NCBI GenBank assembly: GCA_003021005.1
Contig: PXRI01000024.1
Location: 1-47,954, forward strand
Direction: 5' to 3'
Source of the DNA: Halobacteriales archaeon QS_1_69_70
Lineage (GTDB): Archaea; Halobacteriota; Halobacteria; Halobacteriales; Haloarculaceae
DNA: 47,954 nt
Each line of letters starts with the position of its first letter. The first letter of the stretch is position 1. Below the pieces are notes generated by a model. That model saw nothing but the letters and a program-made list of their open reading frames with translations, ran no database searches and was not told the origin of the DNA. Positions 40,667 to 47,744 of this stretch are shown in pieces. The translations under genes and the position numbers were made by a program.

Positions 40667-41950
40667 TCAGGCGGCGGTGGCGTCGCTGGCCTTCTCGGCT
40701 TCGGCCTGGACGGTGTAGGCGCGGTCCTCGTCGTGTGCGGCGGCGGCCTCGAGGGCGCGCTCGGTCCCGATCTGCACGAGCGCCCAGGCGGCCGAGGCGC
40801 GGACCTCGGTCGGCGCCGCGTCGTCGTCCAGCACGTCGGTAAGCGGGTCGATGGCGCGGGTGTCCCCGAGCAGGCCCAGCGCGCGGGCGGCCTGGCTCCG
40901 GACGCCGGGGGCGTCGTCGGTGAGGGCGTCGGCGACGGCCTGGGTCGCCTCGTGGCTGCCGATCTCGCCGAGCGCGCGGAGCGTGACCCGCTGGAGCGGC
41001 GGGTTGTCGCTGTCGACGAACTCGACGAGCGTGTCGACGGCGCGCTCGTCGCCGATCTTGCCGAGCACCTCGATCTCCGGGCGGCTGCGCTTCTGGGCGG
41101 CCTCGAGCATCAGCTCGACGGCCTCCTCCGGCCCGAGCCGCCGGAGCGCGTCGATACAGTTGTCCACCATGAAGTCCGACTCGAAGTACTCCAGCCCCAG
41201 GAGGATGCGCTCGGGGTCGTGTTCGGCCTCGGCGATGCGGACGACGTTCAGCTCCGGCGGGAAGTCCTTGCGGTTGTCGCCGGTGACGCGGTCGTAGAAC
41301 CCCTGGGCGCGGAGCTGTTCGACGACGGTGAGGTCCGCCCAGGCCTCGGAGGCGTCGAGTTCCTCATCGAGCGTCTCGGCGGCTCCCAGGAGTGCCGCGA
41401 TCGTCTCCTCATCGGCGTCCGGGTCCAGGTCCGCGTCCTCGAGTGCCCCGGCGACCGTCTCGAGGACCTCGGCGTGGGGCTCCAGGCCGTTGCCGTCGGG
41501 GGCGAACGAGTCATCGAGGTCGGCCTCGGCGGAGTCCAGGAACGCGGAGACCGCTGCGATGGCCTCGGCCTCACCGTCCTCGGTCCACCGCGTGTCCCGG
41601 ACGGTGGCGGCGGCGTCCTCGAGGGTCGATGCGACGTCCTCGGCGTAGGGCCCGCGGGCGTCCTCGAGGTCGCCCCTGAGGTCGTCGATCCGCTCCTGGA
41701 GCGCCTCGGCCGGGTCCTCGGTCTCCTCGTCCTCGTCGTCCTCGGGGGCCTCGAGGTCGGCGTCCTCGAGGTCGGTCTCGACGTCGTCGATGGTGGCCTC
41801 GACCTCGTCCAGGTCGGCCTCCGTCTCGGCGTCCTCGAGGGCCTCGGTGGCCTCGTCCAGCCGGTCGCCGAGCGACTCGGCGGTCACCGCCGTCGCGGGG
41901 ACCTCCTCGTCGCCCTCCTCGGCCGCCGCCTCGACGGCAGAACGGGCCAA
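40667..41950 (-). CDS. HEAT-repeat protein with acidic coiled-coil N terminus
   Basis: The first 140 residues are very acidic and helical ('LDEATEALEDAETEADLDEV', 'DDEDEETEDPAEALQERIDD'), probably coiled coil. From about 240, five or so HEAT-like repeats follow, for example 'IEVLGKIGDERAVDTLVEFV', 'LRALGEIGSHEATQAVADAL' and 'ARALGLLGDTRAIDPLTDVL'. Such proteins are scaffolds. The only upstream start in frame is TTG at 41950, and no promoter-like box is seen before it, so the true start may be a GTG about 22 codons in. The gene lies just downstream of pssA on the same strand. Confidence 0.8.
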   Translation of the reverse strand: MARSAVEAAAEEGDEEVPATAVTAESLGDRLDEATEALEDAETEADLDEVEATIDDVETDLEDADLEAPEDDEDEETEDPAEALQERIDDLRGDLEDARGPYAEDVASTLEDAAATVRDTRWTEDGEAEAIAAVSAFLDSAEADLDDSFAPDGNGLEPHAEVLETVAGALEDADLDPDADEETIAALLGAAETLDEELDASEAWADLTVVEQLRAQGFYDRVTGDNRKDFPPELNVVRIAEAEHDPERILLGLEYFESDFMVDNCIDALRRLGPEEAVELMLEAAQKRSRPEIEVLGKIGDERAVDTLVEFVDSDNPPLQRVTLRALGEIGSHEATQAVADALTDDAPGVRSQAARALGLLGDTRAIDPLTDVLDDDAAPTEVRASAAWALVQIGTERALEAAAAHDEDRAYTVQAEAEKASDATAA

Positions 41951-42013
41951 GAGCGTTTCCCTTCGGGGCGGAGACGGCCACGGCTCGGACCCCGAGGCCC
42001 GGGCCGAGAGGCT

Positions 42014-42691
42014 TCACACCTCCCGCCAGTAGAACACCGGCGCAAACACCAGGTAGCCGACGGCGAAGACCAGAAGCGACCGGGGGAACACGCGGTCGAC
42101 GGCGGCCGGGAACAGCACGGCCAGCGCCTGCAGGCCGCCGAGCACCAGCGCGTCACGGGCGTACAGCTCCGGGTAGGTGATCGGCGCGACCATCAGGTAG
42201 GTGAAGGCGGCGGTCGCGCCGAGAAGAACCAGCGGATCGGTGACGCCGGCGAGGTAGGCGACGGCCAGGATGGTGGCGGCGAGCGTCGTCTGAACCCCCT
42301 CGGTCCGCTCTAACTCCCGGTCTTCCAGCATGTAGAAGCCCAGCCGGACCACCGCCATCGCGACGAACAGCGCCGGCACGCCGACCAGCACGACCGTCTC
42401 CGGCGTCGAGCCGCCGAGTGCAGGCCGGGCGAGGGCGAAGACGAAGACGGCGGGCGCGACGGCGAAGGAGGCGACGTCGGCCAGCGAGTCGAGGTGGTCC
42501 CCGACCGGGGTGCTGCCGCGCGCCCGGGCGACGACGCCGTCGAGACCGTCCGCGATGGCCGCCAGGAGGAGCAGGCGGGCGGCGAGCGCGGGCTCGGTGA
42601 TGGCGACCGCAACCGCGAGGAACCCGACCGCCGCGTTGAGGACGGTTACGGCGTCGGCCAGCCCGAGCTGGCCCAGGAAACGCGGCTGCAT
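42014..42691 (-). CDS. pssA: CDP-alcohol phosphatidyltransferase, probable archaetidylserine synthase
   Basis: The integral membrane enzyme joins CDP-archaeol to an alcohol such as serine. The 225-residue protein has six or more helices and a complete CDP-alcohol motif in 'DGVVARARGSTPVGDHLDSL' and the Asp two residues on: Asp51, Gly52, Ala55, Arg56, Gly64, Asp68 and Asp72. The PssA subtype is suggested by length and layout; other alcohol acceptors cannot be excluded. Promoter CCTACTAAGG (complement of 42721-42730) is divergent from the halocyanin-like gene. Confidence 0.88.
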   Translation of the reverse strand: MQPRFLGQLGLADAVTVLNAAVGFLAVAVAITEPALAARLLLLAAIADGLDGVVARARGSTPVGDHLDSLADVASFAVAPAVFVFALARPALGGSTPETVVLVGVPALFVAMAVVRLGFYMLEDRELERTEGVQTTLAATILAVAYLAGVTDPLVLLGATAAFTYLMVAPITYPELYARDALVLGGLQALAVLFPAAVDRVFPRSLLVFAVGYLVFAPVFYWREV

Positions 42692-42720
42692 GGCTCTGTC
42701 TCGCGGGTCGGCAACGGCCG

Positions 42721-42761
42721 CCTTAGTAGGTTCGCTTCCGTCCGCAACCGGGGGGAATATC
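42721..42761. promoter_or_regulatory. Divergent promoters of pssA and the halocyanin-like gene
   Basis: The leftward AT-rich box is at 42721-42730. The rightward box GGAATATC at 42754-42761 lies 25-32 nt before the halocyanin-like ATG, leaderless spacing. Confidence 0.5.
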
Positions 42762-42785
42762 GGTCTCGGGGCCGAACCTCGTCCA

Positions 42786-43058
42786 ATGGATCGCCGTGCG
42801 TACCTGGCGACGGTCGGTGCGGCCGTGACGGCGGCCGTCGCCGGGTGTCCGGACGGGGGCCTCTCCGAGTCGGAGTTCGACGTCGGGATGTCGGCCAACG
42901 CGTTCCTGCCGGACACCTACGAGGCGAACGGCGGTGGGGGGAGCATCAGGGCCGGCGAGACGTACGAACACACCTTCGACACGCCCGGCAACCACCGCTA
43001 CTTCTGCATCCCGCACGAGCGCGACGGGATGACCGGCGTCGTCGCCGTCAGTGAATAA
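42786..43058 (+). pseudogene. Halocyanin-like blue copper lipoprotein with internal in-frame deletion
   Basis: Halocyanins carry electrons to the terminal oxidase on the outer face. The 90-residue product starts MDRRAYLATVGAAVTAAVAGC, a Tat lipoprotein signal with Cys21. The C terminus has three copper ligands, Cys74, His77 and Met82, in 'YFCIPHERDGM'. The first histidine ligand and the strands around it, expected after 'AFLPDTYEA' at about residue 47, are missing. About 50 residues seem to be gone without a frame change, replaced by a Gly-rich junction 'ANGGGGSIRAGE'. Copper binding of the normal type is therefore unlikely. A shorter natural variant cannot be fully excluded. Confidence 0.75.
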
Positions 43059-43078
43059 TGACCGGATCCCCGCGTGGG

Positions 43079-44068
43079 CTACCGCCGTCGTCGCGCCAGG
43101 AGCACGGCCGCGACGAGCGCCACCACGGCGGCCGAGGGCCCCATCCCCGGCCCGTCGCCGTCGGTCTCGTCGTCGGAATCGTCCCCGTCCGCGTCCCGGG
43201 TGTCGGTCGCGGTCGATCCGCCGGTCGACGTCGGTGAGCCCACGGGCGTCGGCGAGGCGGTCGGCGTCGGCGTCCCGTTCGGCGGCGATCCAAGCGTCTC
43301 GCGGGCCTCCTCGCCGTTCTCGCAGGCACAGACGTACACGTACGTCGAGAGCATCGTGACGCCACGGAACTGCTTGTCGTCGGGTTCACAGTCCCGGTTG
43401 CCCTCCTCGGTGCATGCCGTAGCGACGCTGCCGTTGAGGAACGCCTCCACCTGGTACCAGCCCGGCTTGTCCGTCATCGTCAGACACGGCCCGTCGTTCG
43501 ACCCGTTGCCGATGGCGAGGACGACGGCGTCCTCGCCGGCCAGGTACGGCGGGTCGCCGCCCACCATACCGTCGCTGTCCCACTCGTAGAACTCGACGGT
43601 GACGGCCTCCTGCCCATACCTGGTTCTCAGCCGGTGATCGATCAGGGTCTCGTCGGTGGTCGTGCCCGAGTCGTCGTTCCCGCGGTCGATGCCCAACACC
43701 CCGGTGTTCCTCGACCCGAAACACTCCCTGAAGTCGATCCAGTAAGCCCGAACGACGACGGTGTCGAGCCAGAGGCCCTCCTCGGCGTCGACATCGGCGA
43801 ACGCCCCCTCGGCGGCGATCGAGGCCTCGAGGCTGGCGTTGTCGTCGTTCCGGTCGCCCGGGTAGTGGTCCGTCGAGTCGGGGAACGTGATCGTTACGTT
43901 CGTCTCGCCCTCGGCGGTGTCGTAGGTCGGGGCGCTGTCGGGGTCGTGCTGGTCGGCAGCGGCGGCACCGCTCGCCGCCGCCAGGAGGACCACCGCGAGG
44001 AGGCAGGCGAGGACGACCGAGCGTCCGTACCGACGGGCGTTCGAGTCGGGCGTGTCGAGGGTGTTCAT
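43079..44068 (-). CDS. PGF-CTERM surface protein, unknown function
   Basis: The 329-residue product has an N-terminal signal peptide ('SVVLACLLAVVLLAAASGAAA'), a domain with four or more Cys, then a Thr/Ser/Pro-rich stretch ('TPTPTASPTPVGSPTSTGGS'), an acidic part and the terminus 'GPGMGPSAAVVALVAAVLLA' followed by arginines. The latter is a PGF-CTERM signal: archaeosortase cuts it and the protein is lipid-anchored in the S-layer. The ATG at 44068 fits a promoter overlapping GGAATATGC near 44105; an upstream ATG at 44104 overlaps the promoter itself. I do not recognise the central domain. Confidence 0.8.
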   Translation of the reverse strand: MNTLDTPDSNARRYGRSVVLACLLAVVLLAAASGAAAADQHDPDSAPTYDTAEGETNVTITFPDSTDHYPGDRNDDNASLEASIAAEGAFADVDAEEGLWLDTVVVRAYWIDFRECFGSRNTGVLGIDRGNDDSGTTTDETLIDHRLRTRYGQEAVTVEFYEWDSDGMVGGDPPYLAGEDAVVLAIGNGSNDGPCLTMTDKPGWYQVEAFLNGSVATACTEEGNRDCEPDDKQFRGVTMLSTYVYVCACENGEEARETLGSPPNGTPTPTASPTPVGSPTSTGGSTATDTRDADGDDSDDETDGDGPGMGPSAAVVALVAAVLLARRRR

Positions 44069-44233
44069 CGGCCACCGCCTCCGGACGTGGGAGGTCGCGT
44101 GCATATTCCCTCCACCAGGGGAGGCTATTTCATGGTACGGGCCGGGCGCCCACCGCAAGTCGTTAACGCCCGCCACCGATGGAGGACCGACCGGTCGCCC
44201 CTCGAAGGGAGAATACGGGAACGGGCTGCCGGG

Positions 44234-44360
44234 TCAGACCGCCTCGTCGTCGACGCCACCGTCCGATTCGTCGTCGTCTCCGGCCGGCTCCGTCCGATTC
44301 TTCTTCATCTCTGCCCGGCTCGTCGATGGCTCCTTCGAATTCCTCGTCGACGTCTCCGTC
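44234..44360 (-). pseudogene. Decaying former acidic tail of rps3ae
   Basis: Downstream of the rps3ae stop the DNA still encodes Asp/Glu-rich peptide in the same frame for about 25 codons, then in a neighbouring frame to a final TGA. This composition is typical of haloarchaeal ribosomal protein tails and is unlike random intergenic DNA. Either two sequence errors or two mutations separate it from the gene. Confidence 0.55.
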
Positions 44361-44918
44361 TCACTCCTCGACGTCGACGGCCGCCTCCTCCTGGGCGGCG
44401 ACCTCCTCCGGGCGGGCCGAAAGGCGGGTCTTCTGGACCTCGACGCGGCGGAGCGGGTAGATCGTCAAGGTCCGCTCGGCGGCGGCCTCCTCGACCAGCT
44501 CGACCATCGTCTCGCGGACGGCCCGCTCCTGGCTGCGGTCGGCGTTCTTCGTGGTGTAGGCGACGGGCTGGACCTCGAGCCGGTAGTCGTCCGTCGTGAG
44601 CACCGTGAGGAAGGCGTCGACCTTCGAGGTGCCGCGGCGGGTGAGACTCCGGAGGTAATCGCGGGTGAGTTCGTGCTGGACGAACTCGGTGTAGGCCGCG
44701 TCGCTCCCGACGTCGGTGACCTGGAACGTCAGTTTGGTGTTGTTCTCGCTCGGGTCGTCCCGCAGGTCGCCGAGCGTCGTCTCGATCGTGCGGTCGTAGA
44801 CCTGCTCGGGCTCGTCGGCGGGTGTCTCACCGAGTTCGGCGCGGTCGAAGATTTCGGGCGCCATCACGGTGTACCATCGCTTCTCCTGGGTCTGCTTCGA
44901 TACGGATCGTTCGCTCAT
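44361..44918 (-). CDS. rps3ae: 30S ribosomal protein S3Ae (eS1), acidic tail apparently truncated
   Basis: This is the archaeal/eukaryotic small-subunit protein eS1. The 185-residue reading covers the whole folded domain: 'RWYTVMAPEIFDRAELGETP', 'TRRGTSKVDAFLTVLTTDDY' and 'LTIYPLRRVEVQKTRL'. It stops at a TGA after 'AAVDVEE'. The same frame then goes on with acidic sequence ('DGDVDEEFEGAIDEPGRDEE'), and after a one-base shift continues as 'GDDDESDGGVDDEAV' to a TGA at 44234-44236. The original tail therefore seems to have been about 58 codons longer. It is the last gene of an operon; the ATG overlaps the pcc1 stop. Confidence 0.9.
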   Translation of the reverse strand: MSERSVSKQTQEKRWYTVMAPEIFDRAELGETPADEPEQVYDRTIETTLGDLRDDPSENNTKLTFQVTDVGSDAAYTEFVQHELTRDYLRSLTRRGTSKVDAFLTVLTTDDYRLEVQPVAYTTKNADRSQERAVRETMVELVEEAAAERTLTIYPLRRVEVQKTRLSARPEEVAAQEEAAVDVEE

Positions 44919-45154
44919 GGGTGGGTGTCGTGGTCGGTCAGTCGCTCTGCGACGGCGAGGTTCGTCACGTAGTCGTCGACGGTGGTCCGGAGGCCGGCGG
45001 TCGAGTCGCGGCTGATGGTCGTCTCGACGACGCGGTCGCCGCCGTCGTCGACCGCGACGCGGGTCGTCATCTCGTCGGTGTTGTCGGGCCGGACGGCGGC
45101 CGCAACCGCCGTGGGCCGGTCGTGGCGCGTCCGGAGGGTGGCTTCGGGTGTCAT
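44915..45154 (-). CDS. pcc1: KEOPS complex subunit Pcc1
   Basis: Pcc1 is a small dimerising subunit of KEOPS, which makes the t6A modification of tRNAs. The 79-residue protein has the expected short alpha/beta order: 'ATLRTRHDRPTAVAAAVRPD', then 'TRVAVDDGGDRVVETTISRD' and 'LRTTVDDYVTNLAVAERL'. The position between a RecJ-like gene and rps3ae is the usual haloarchaeal one. Four-base overlaps on both sides point to coupled translation. Identification rests on both sequence and context. Confidence 0.88.
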   Translation of the reverse strand: MTPEATLRTRHDRPTAVAAAVRPDNTDEMTTRVAVDDGGDRVVETTISRDSTAGLRTTVDDYVTNLAVAERLTDHDTHP

Positions 45155-46239
45155 CGCGCCTCCCGAAACGCCTCGAGGTAGTCGCTGGCGGTGCCGTCGA
45201 AGGTCGCCGCGCCGCGGCCCTCGCGGACCGCCGCGCGGCCGTCCAACGCGGCGGCCGCCTCCCGGACCGGGGTCGCAACGCTCGTCCCGTCGGCGGCGAC
45301 GACGGCCGCGCGGCCGTCGGCGAGCGTCAGCGCGACCGGTTCCGGCGACCGGTAGGCGAACTGGAGCCGGGCGACGGTCGACAGCGGCGCGCCGGCGTCG
45401 ACCCGCGCGACGGTGAAGCCGTCGTAGCGGCCGGTGTCGGCCAGCCGGAGCGCCTCGTGGGCGCGGTGGCCGTTCTCGCGCCAGGTCGACCGCGCGGCGG
45501 CCTCGACGTCGCGGCCGAGCGCCAGCGCGATGCCGACGCCGGGCCTGTCGGCCGCGAGCGCCGAGAGCACGTCGGCGTAGCCGCCGAGCGTCTCGAAGCG
45601 CTCCGTCTCGTGGGGCCGCAGCGCCCGCTGGACCGACTCGGCGGCCCGCGGGGCGGCGTCCTCGACGGCCGCCAGTGCGACGGCCGAGGCGAGCGCGCGC
45701 CGGTCCGGGTCGTCGCCGTCGAGGCGCTCGACGAACGAGGCGGCTGCGGCCTCGTCGCCGGAGAAGCCGGCGTGGACGAGCGTCGACGCGGCCAGCCCCT
45801 CGGCGGGGTCGGCGGTCGGGACGGCGACGCCGGGCCGACGCTCCAGGCCCGCGGCCTCCAGTAGCCGACCGGACGGCGCGGCGCCGGCGCACACGCCGCC
45901 GGCCAGCGCGAGCGTGGGGTCGACGGCGTCCGGGGCGAGGTCGTCGGCGACGTCTGCGGCGGCGACGGACACGGGGCTCTCGGCCAGGGCGGCGTCGGCG
46001 CCGGTGCGCTCGTGGCCGATGGCGACGACGCAGTCGGCGTCGGTGGCCGGCGGCTCCGGGACGTCGGCGACGCTCGCCTGGTACGGGGTGTCGACGGCCG
46101 CCAGCGCGCGGGCCACAAGTCCCGTCGCGGCCAGCGCGTCCCCGTCGGCCGTCCCGACGAGGCGCACGAACTCGGCCTCACGCAGGGCTGTGACTGCGTG
46201 ACCGGGGGCGTCCTCGCGCGGGCGGCCGGCGGCGGACAT
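45151..46239 (-). CDS. RecJ-like DHH-superfamily protein with degenerate active site
   Basis: The 362-residue protein lies in the rps15-pcc1-rps3ae operon, where haloarchaea carry a RecJ-like gene. The first motif region reads 'LVGTADGDALAATGLVARAL', which keeps some acidic residues. Where the DHH motif is expected it reads 'CVVAIGHERTGADAALAESP', without DHH, and no GGH motif is evident. It is therefore probably not a nuclease, but a structural or regulatory relative, as known for inactive RecJ-like and Cdc45-type proteins. The stop overlaps the pcc1 start; three nt separate it from rps15. Confidence 0.75.
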   Translation of the reverse strand: MSAAGRPREDAPGHAVTALREAEFVRLVGTADGDALAATGLVARALAAVDTPYQASVADVPEPPATDADCVVAIGHERTGADAALAESPVSVAAADVADDLAPDAVDPTLALAGGVCAGAAPSGRLLEAAGLERRPGVAVPTADPAEGLAASTLVHAGFSGDEAAAASFVERLDGDDPDRRALASAVALAAVEDAAPRAAESVQRALRPHETERFETLGGYADVLSALAADRPGVGIALALGRDVEAAARSTWRENGHRAHEALRLADTGRYDGFTVARVDAGAPLSTVARLQFAYRSPEPVALTLADGRAAVVAADGTSVATPVREAAAALDGRAAVREGRGAATFDGTASDYLEAFREAR

Positions 46240-46242
46240 CGG

Positions 46243-46716
46243 TCAGTCCCTCGTCTCCAGCAGTTCCGTCGCCTCGTCGTACTCGTAGGTGAACGACTCG
46301 TCGAGTTCGTCGCCGCGGTAGTAGTCGACCAGCCGCCGGATCTTCGACTCGGTGTTCTGCAGGGCGCGCTTGTTCTGGGCGTCGCCCGGGTTCTCGGCCA
46401 TGTGGTCGCGGAGCCCGACGGCCCGCTCCATCAGGTTCCGGAGGTCCTCCGGCAGATCCGGCGCGGCGTCGTGAGCCTCGAGGATCTCGGTGACCTTCTT
46501 CCCGGTGGCGAGTGAGACGTCCGGGACCGGCGTGCCCTGGACGCCCTCGTCGCGCAGCTTCAGCCCGATCAGGCTCGGGTCGTGGCCGGCCTCGGCCAGT
46601 TCGACGACGCGCTCCTCGATGGCCTCGGCGTCGACGTCGCTCCACTCCGGCGGCTCGTCTGCCGTGGGGCGGTCCGATCCGGACGACCCGCGACGGCGTG
46701 AGTGCATTCGTGCCAT
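46243..46716 (-). CDS. rps15: 30S ribosomal protein S15 (uS15), archaeal type
   Basis: The 157-residue protein has the archaeal N-terminal extension 'MARMHSRRRGSSGSDRP' and 'DVDAEAIEERVVELAEAGHD', followed by the S15 core with 'KVTEILEAHDAAPDLPEDLR', 'HMAENPGDAQNKRALQNTES' and 'KIRRLVDYYRG'. It binds 16S rRNA early in small-subunit assembly. It is the first gene of the four-gene operon. No clear TATA box lies at the leaderless distance, so the transcript may start further upstream. Confidence 0.95.
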   Translation of the reverse strand: MARMHSRRRGSSGSDRPTADEPPEWSDVDAEAIEERVVELAEAGHDPSLIGLKLRDEGVQGTPVPDVSLATGKKVTEILEAHDAAPDLPEDLRNLMERAVGLRDHMAENPGDAQNKRALQNTESKIRRLVDYYRGDELDESFTYEYDEATELLETRD

Positions 46717-47233
46717 GCTTGTCGGTTGGAACAGCACGGACCGCTGTGGTCGGCGCGGCTGCCCGCGGCCGGCGGCAGCGCCGACCGCTGGCGTGACGCC
46801 AGCACTACCGCAATCCCGAGCCGGCCAAGCGGCCGGCGAGTCAGATTTGCGGTCGTGCGGTTCCCGTCCGTCGGTGGTGGCCTCGTCCACAAAACCGTTA
46901 CTACTCGGCACAGGGGCACTGTTCGGATTAGGATGCCGTTCGTCAGACTTCTCGACTCACCGGGTTCAGGGCCTCAGTCGGCCTCTCGGAGAACCGTATT
47001 GGGCGGGACTCCGCAAGGGGTCGGCGGCTCGGGGAAGGACGGCGACGGTGAGCCGAGCGCAGCGAGGCGAACGTCGCTGGACGAGCGGCGCGAGTCCAGC
47101 GGCACAAGCACTGGAGCGAGCGGGCGGCCGACCGGAGGGAGGCCGCCGGATGAGCGAGCGGCGACGCCGCGAGCAGTGAGCGAAGCGCGCAGCGAGCCGC
47201 CCGACCCGAGAAGCCGGGGGCTTGCGTCCACCG
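46717..47233. other. Gene-free region between rps15 and rnp4
   Basis: The divergent regulatory region starts at its left edge, but I find no clear promoter word for rps15. A small AT-richer patch (CACAAAACCGTTACTACTCG, about 46889-46908) is the best candidate. From about 47040 the sequence is GC-rich with repeated short words and includes the second copy of the dispersed repeat. No gene, tRNA or RNA motif is recognised. Confidence 0.5.
47129..47173 (+). repeat. Dispersed repeat, copy 2
   Basis: This copy aligns without gaps to 1512-1556, with about seven differences in 45 nt. It lies just upstream of the rnp4 promoter region, in noncoding DNA. The two copies are in the same orientation. Confidence 0.65.
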
Positions 47234-47256
47234 GAGTAATACTCCACGCGTAAACT
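47234..47256 (+). promoter_or_regulatory. Promoter region of rnp4
   Basis: Two AT-rich words, GAGTAATA (47234-47241) and GCGTAAAC (47248-47255), lie 16-37 nt before the ATG at 47271. The first is closer to the usual spacing. Confidence 0.4.
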
Positions 47257-47270
47257 GAACACTGCCCGGC

Positions 47271-47618
47271 ATGGTGTCGGCTCGCGGACGCGCAGGGAGC
47301 CGTGGGACGGGAACGCCTAAGCGCCGCCGGCGAAAACGCCGGGCCGTGACCGTCGCTGCGGACCGCATCGAGCGACTACACGAGCTGGCACGGGCAGCCG
47401 CCCGCGATGGTGACACGGGCCTCGCCCGGCGGTACGTCCGGCGCGCCAGACGCGTCGCCGAGCGCAACCGCCTGCCGTTGCCGGACCGGTTCAAGCGGTT
47501 CAGCTGCGACGCCTGCGACGCCTACCTGGTCCCGGGACGGACCGCCCGGGTCCGCACGCAGTCCGGCCACGTCGTCGTCACCTGCGACTGTGGCGAACAC
47601 GCGCGGTACCCATACTGA
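47271..47618 (+). CDS. rnp4: RNase P protein component 4 (Rpp21/Rpr2 family)
   Basis: The protein helps the RNase P RNA cut tRNA 5' leaders. The 115-residue sequence has a basic N terminus ('KRRRRKRRAVTV'), a helical part ('RIERLHELARAAARDGDTGL') and a zinc ribbon with 'CDAC' and 'CDC' Cys pairs. Four zinc ligands are present. It is followed by a YhbY-family gene, a common haloarchaeal neighbour. Start chosen as the ATG at which the basic segment begins. Confidence 0.9.
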   Translation: MVSARGRAGSRGTGTPKRRRRKRRAVTVAADRIERLHELARAAARDGDTGLARRYVRRARRVAERNRLPLPDRFKRFSCDACDAYLVPGRTARVRTQSGHVVVTCDCGEHARYPY

Positions 47619-47716
47619 CCGCGCTGGCTCGCCGCCCCGCAGTCCGGAACCTTGCGACGCCGCTCGAGTGCGTCCCACGCAGCACGCGACCCGCCGGCGT
47701 GTCGATTCTCCCACTC

Positions 47717-47724
47717 TTATTTGC
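47717..47724 (+). promoter_or_regulatory. TATA-like box of the YhbY-family gene
   Basis: The AT-rich CTTATTTG lies 21-28 nt before the ATG at 47745, leaderless spacing. Confidence 0.55.
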
Positions 47725-47744
47725 CGGGCGCCTCAACGCGACGT

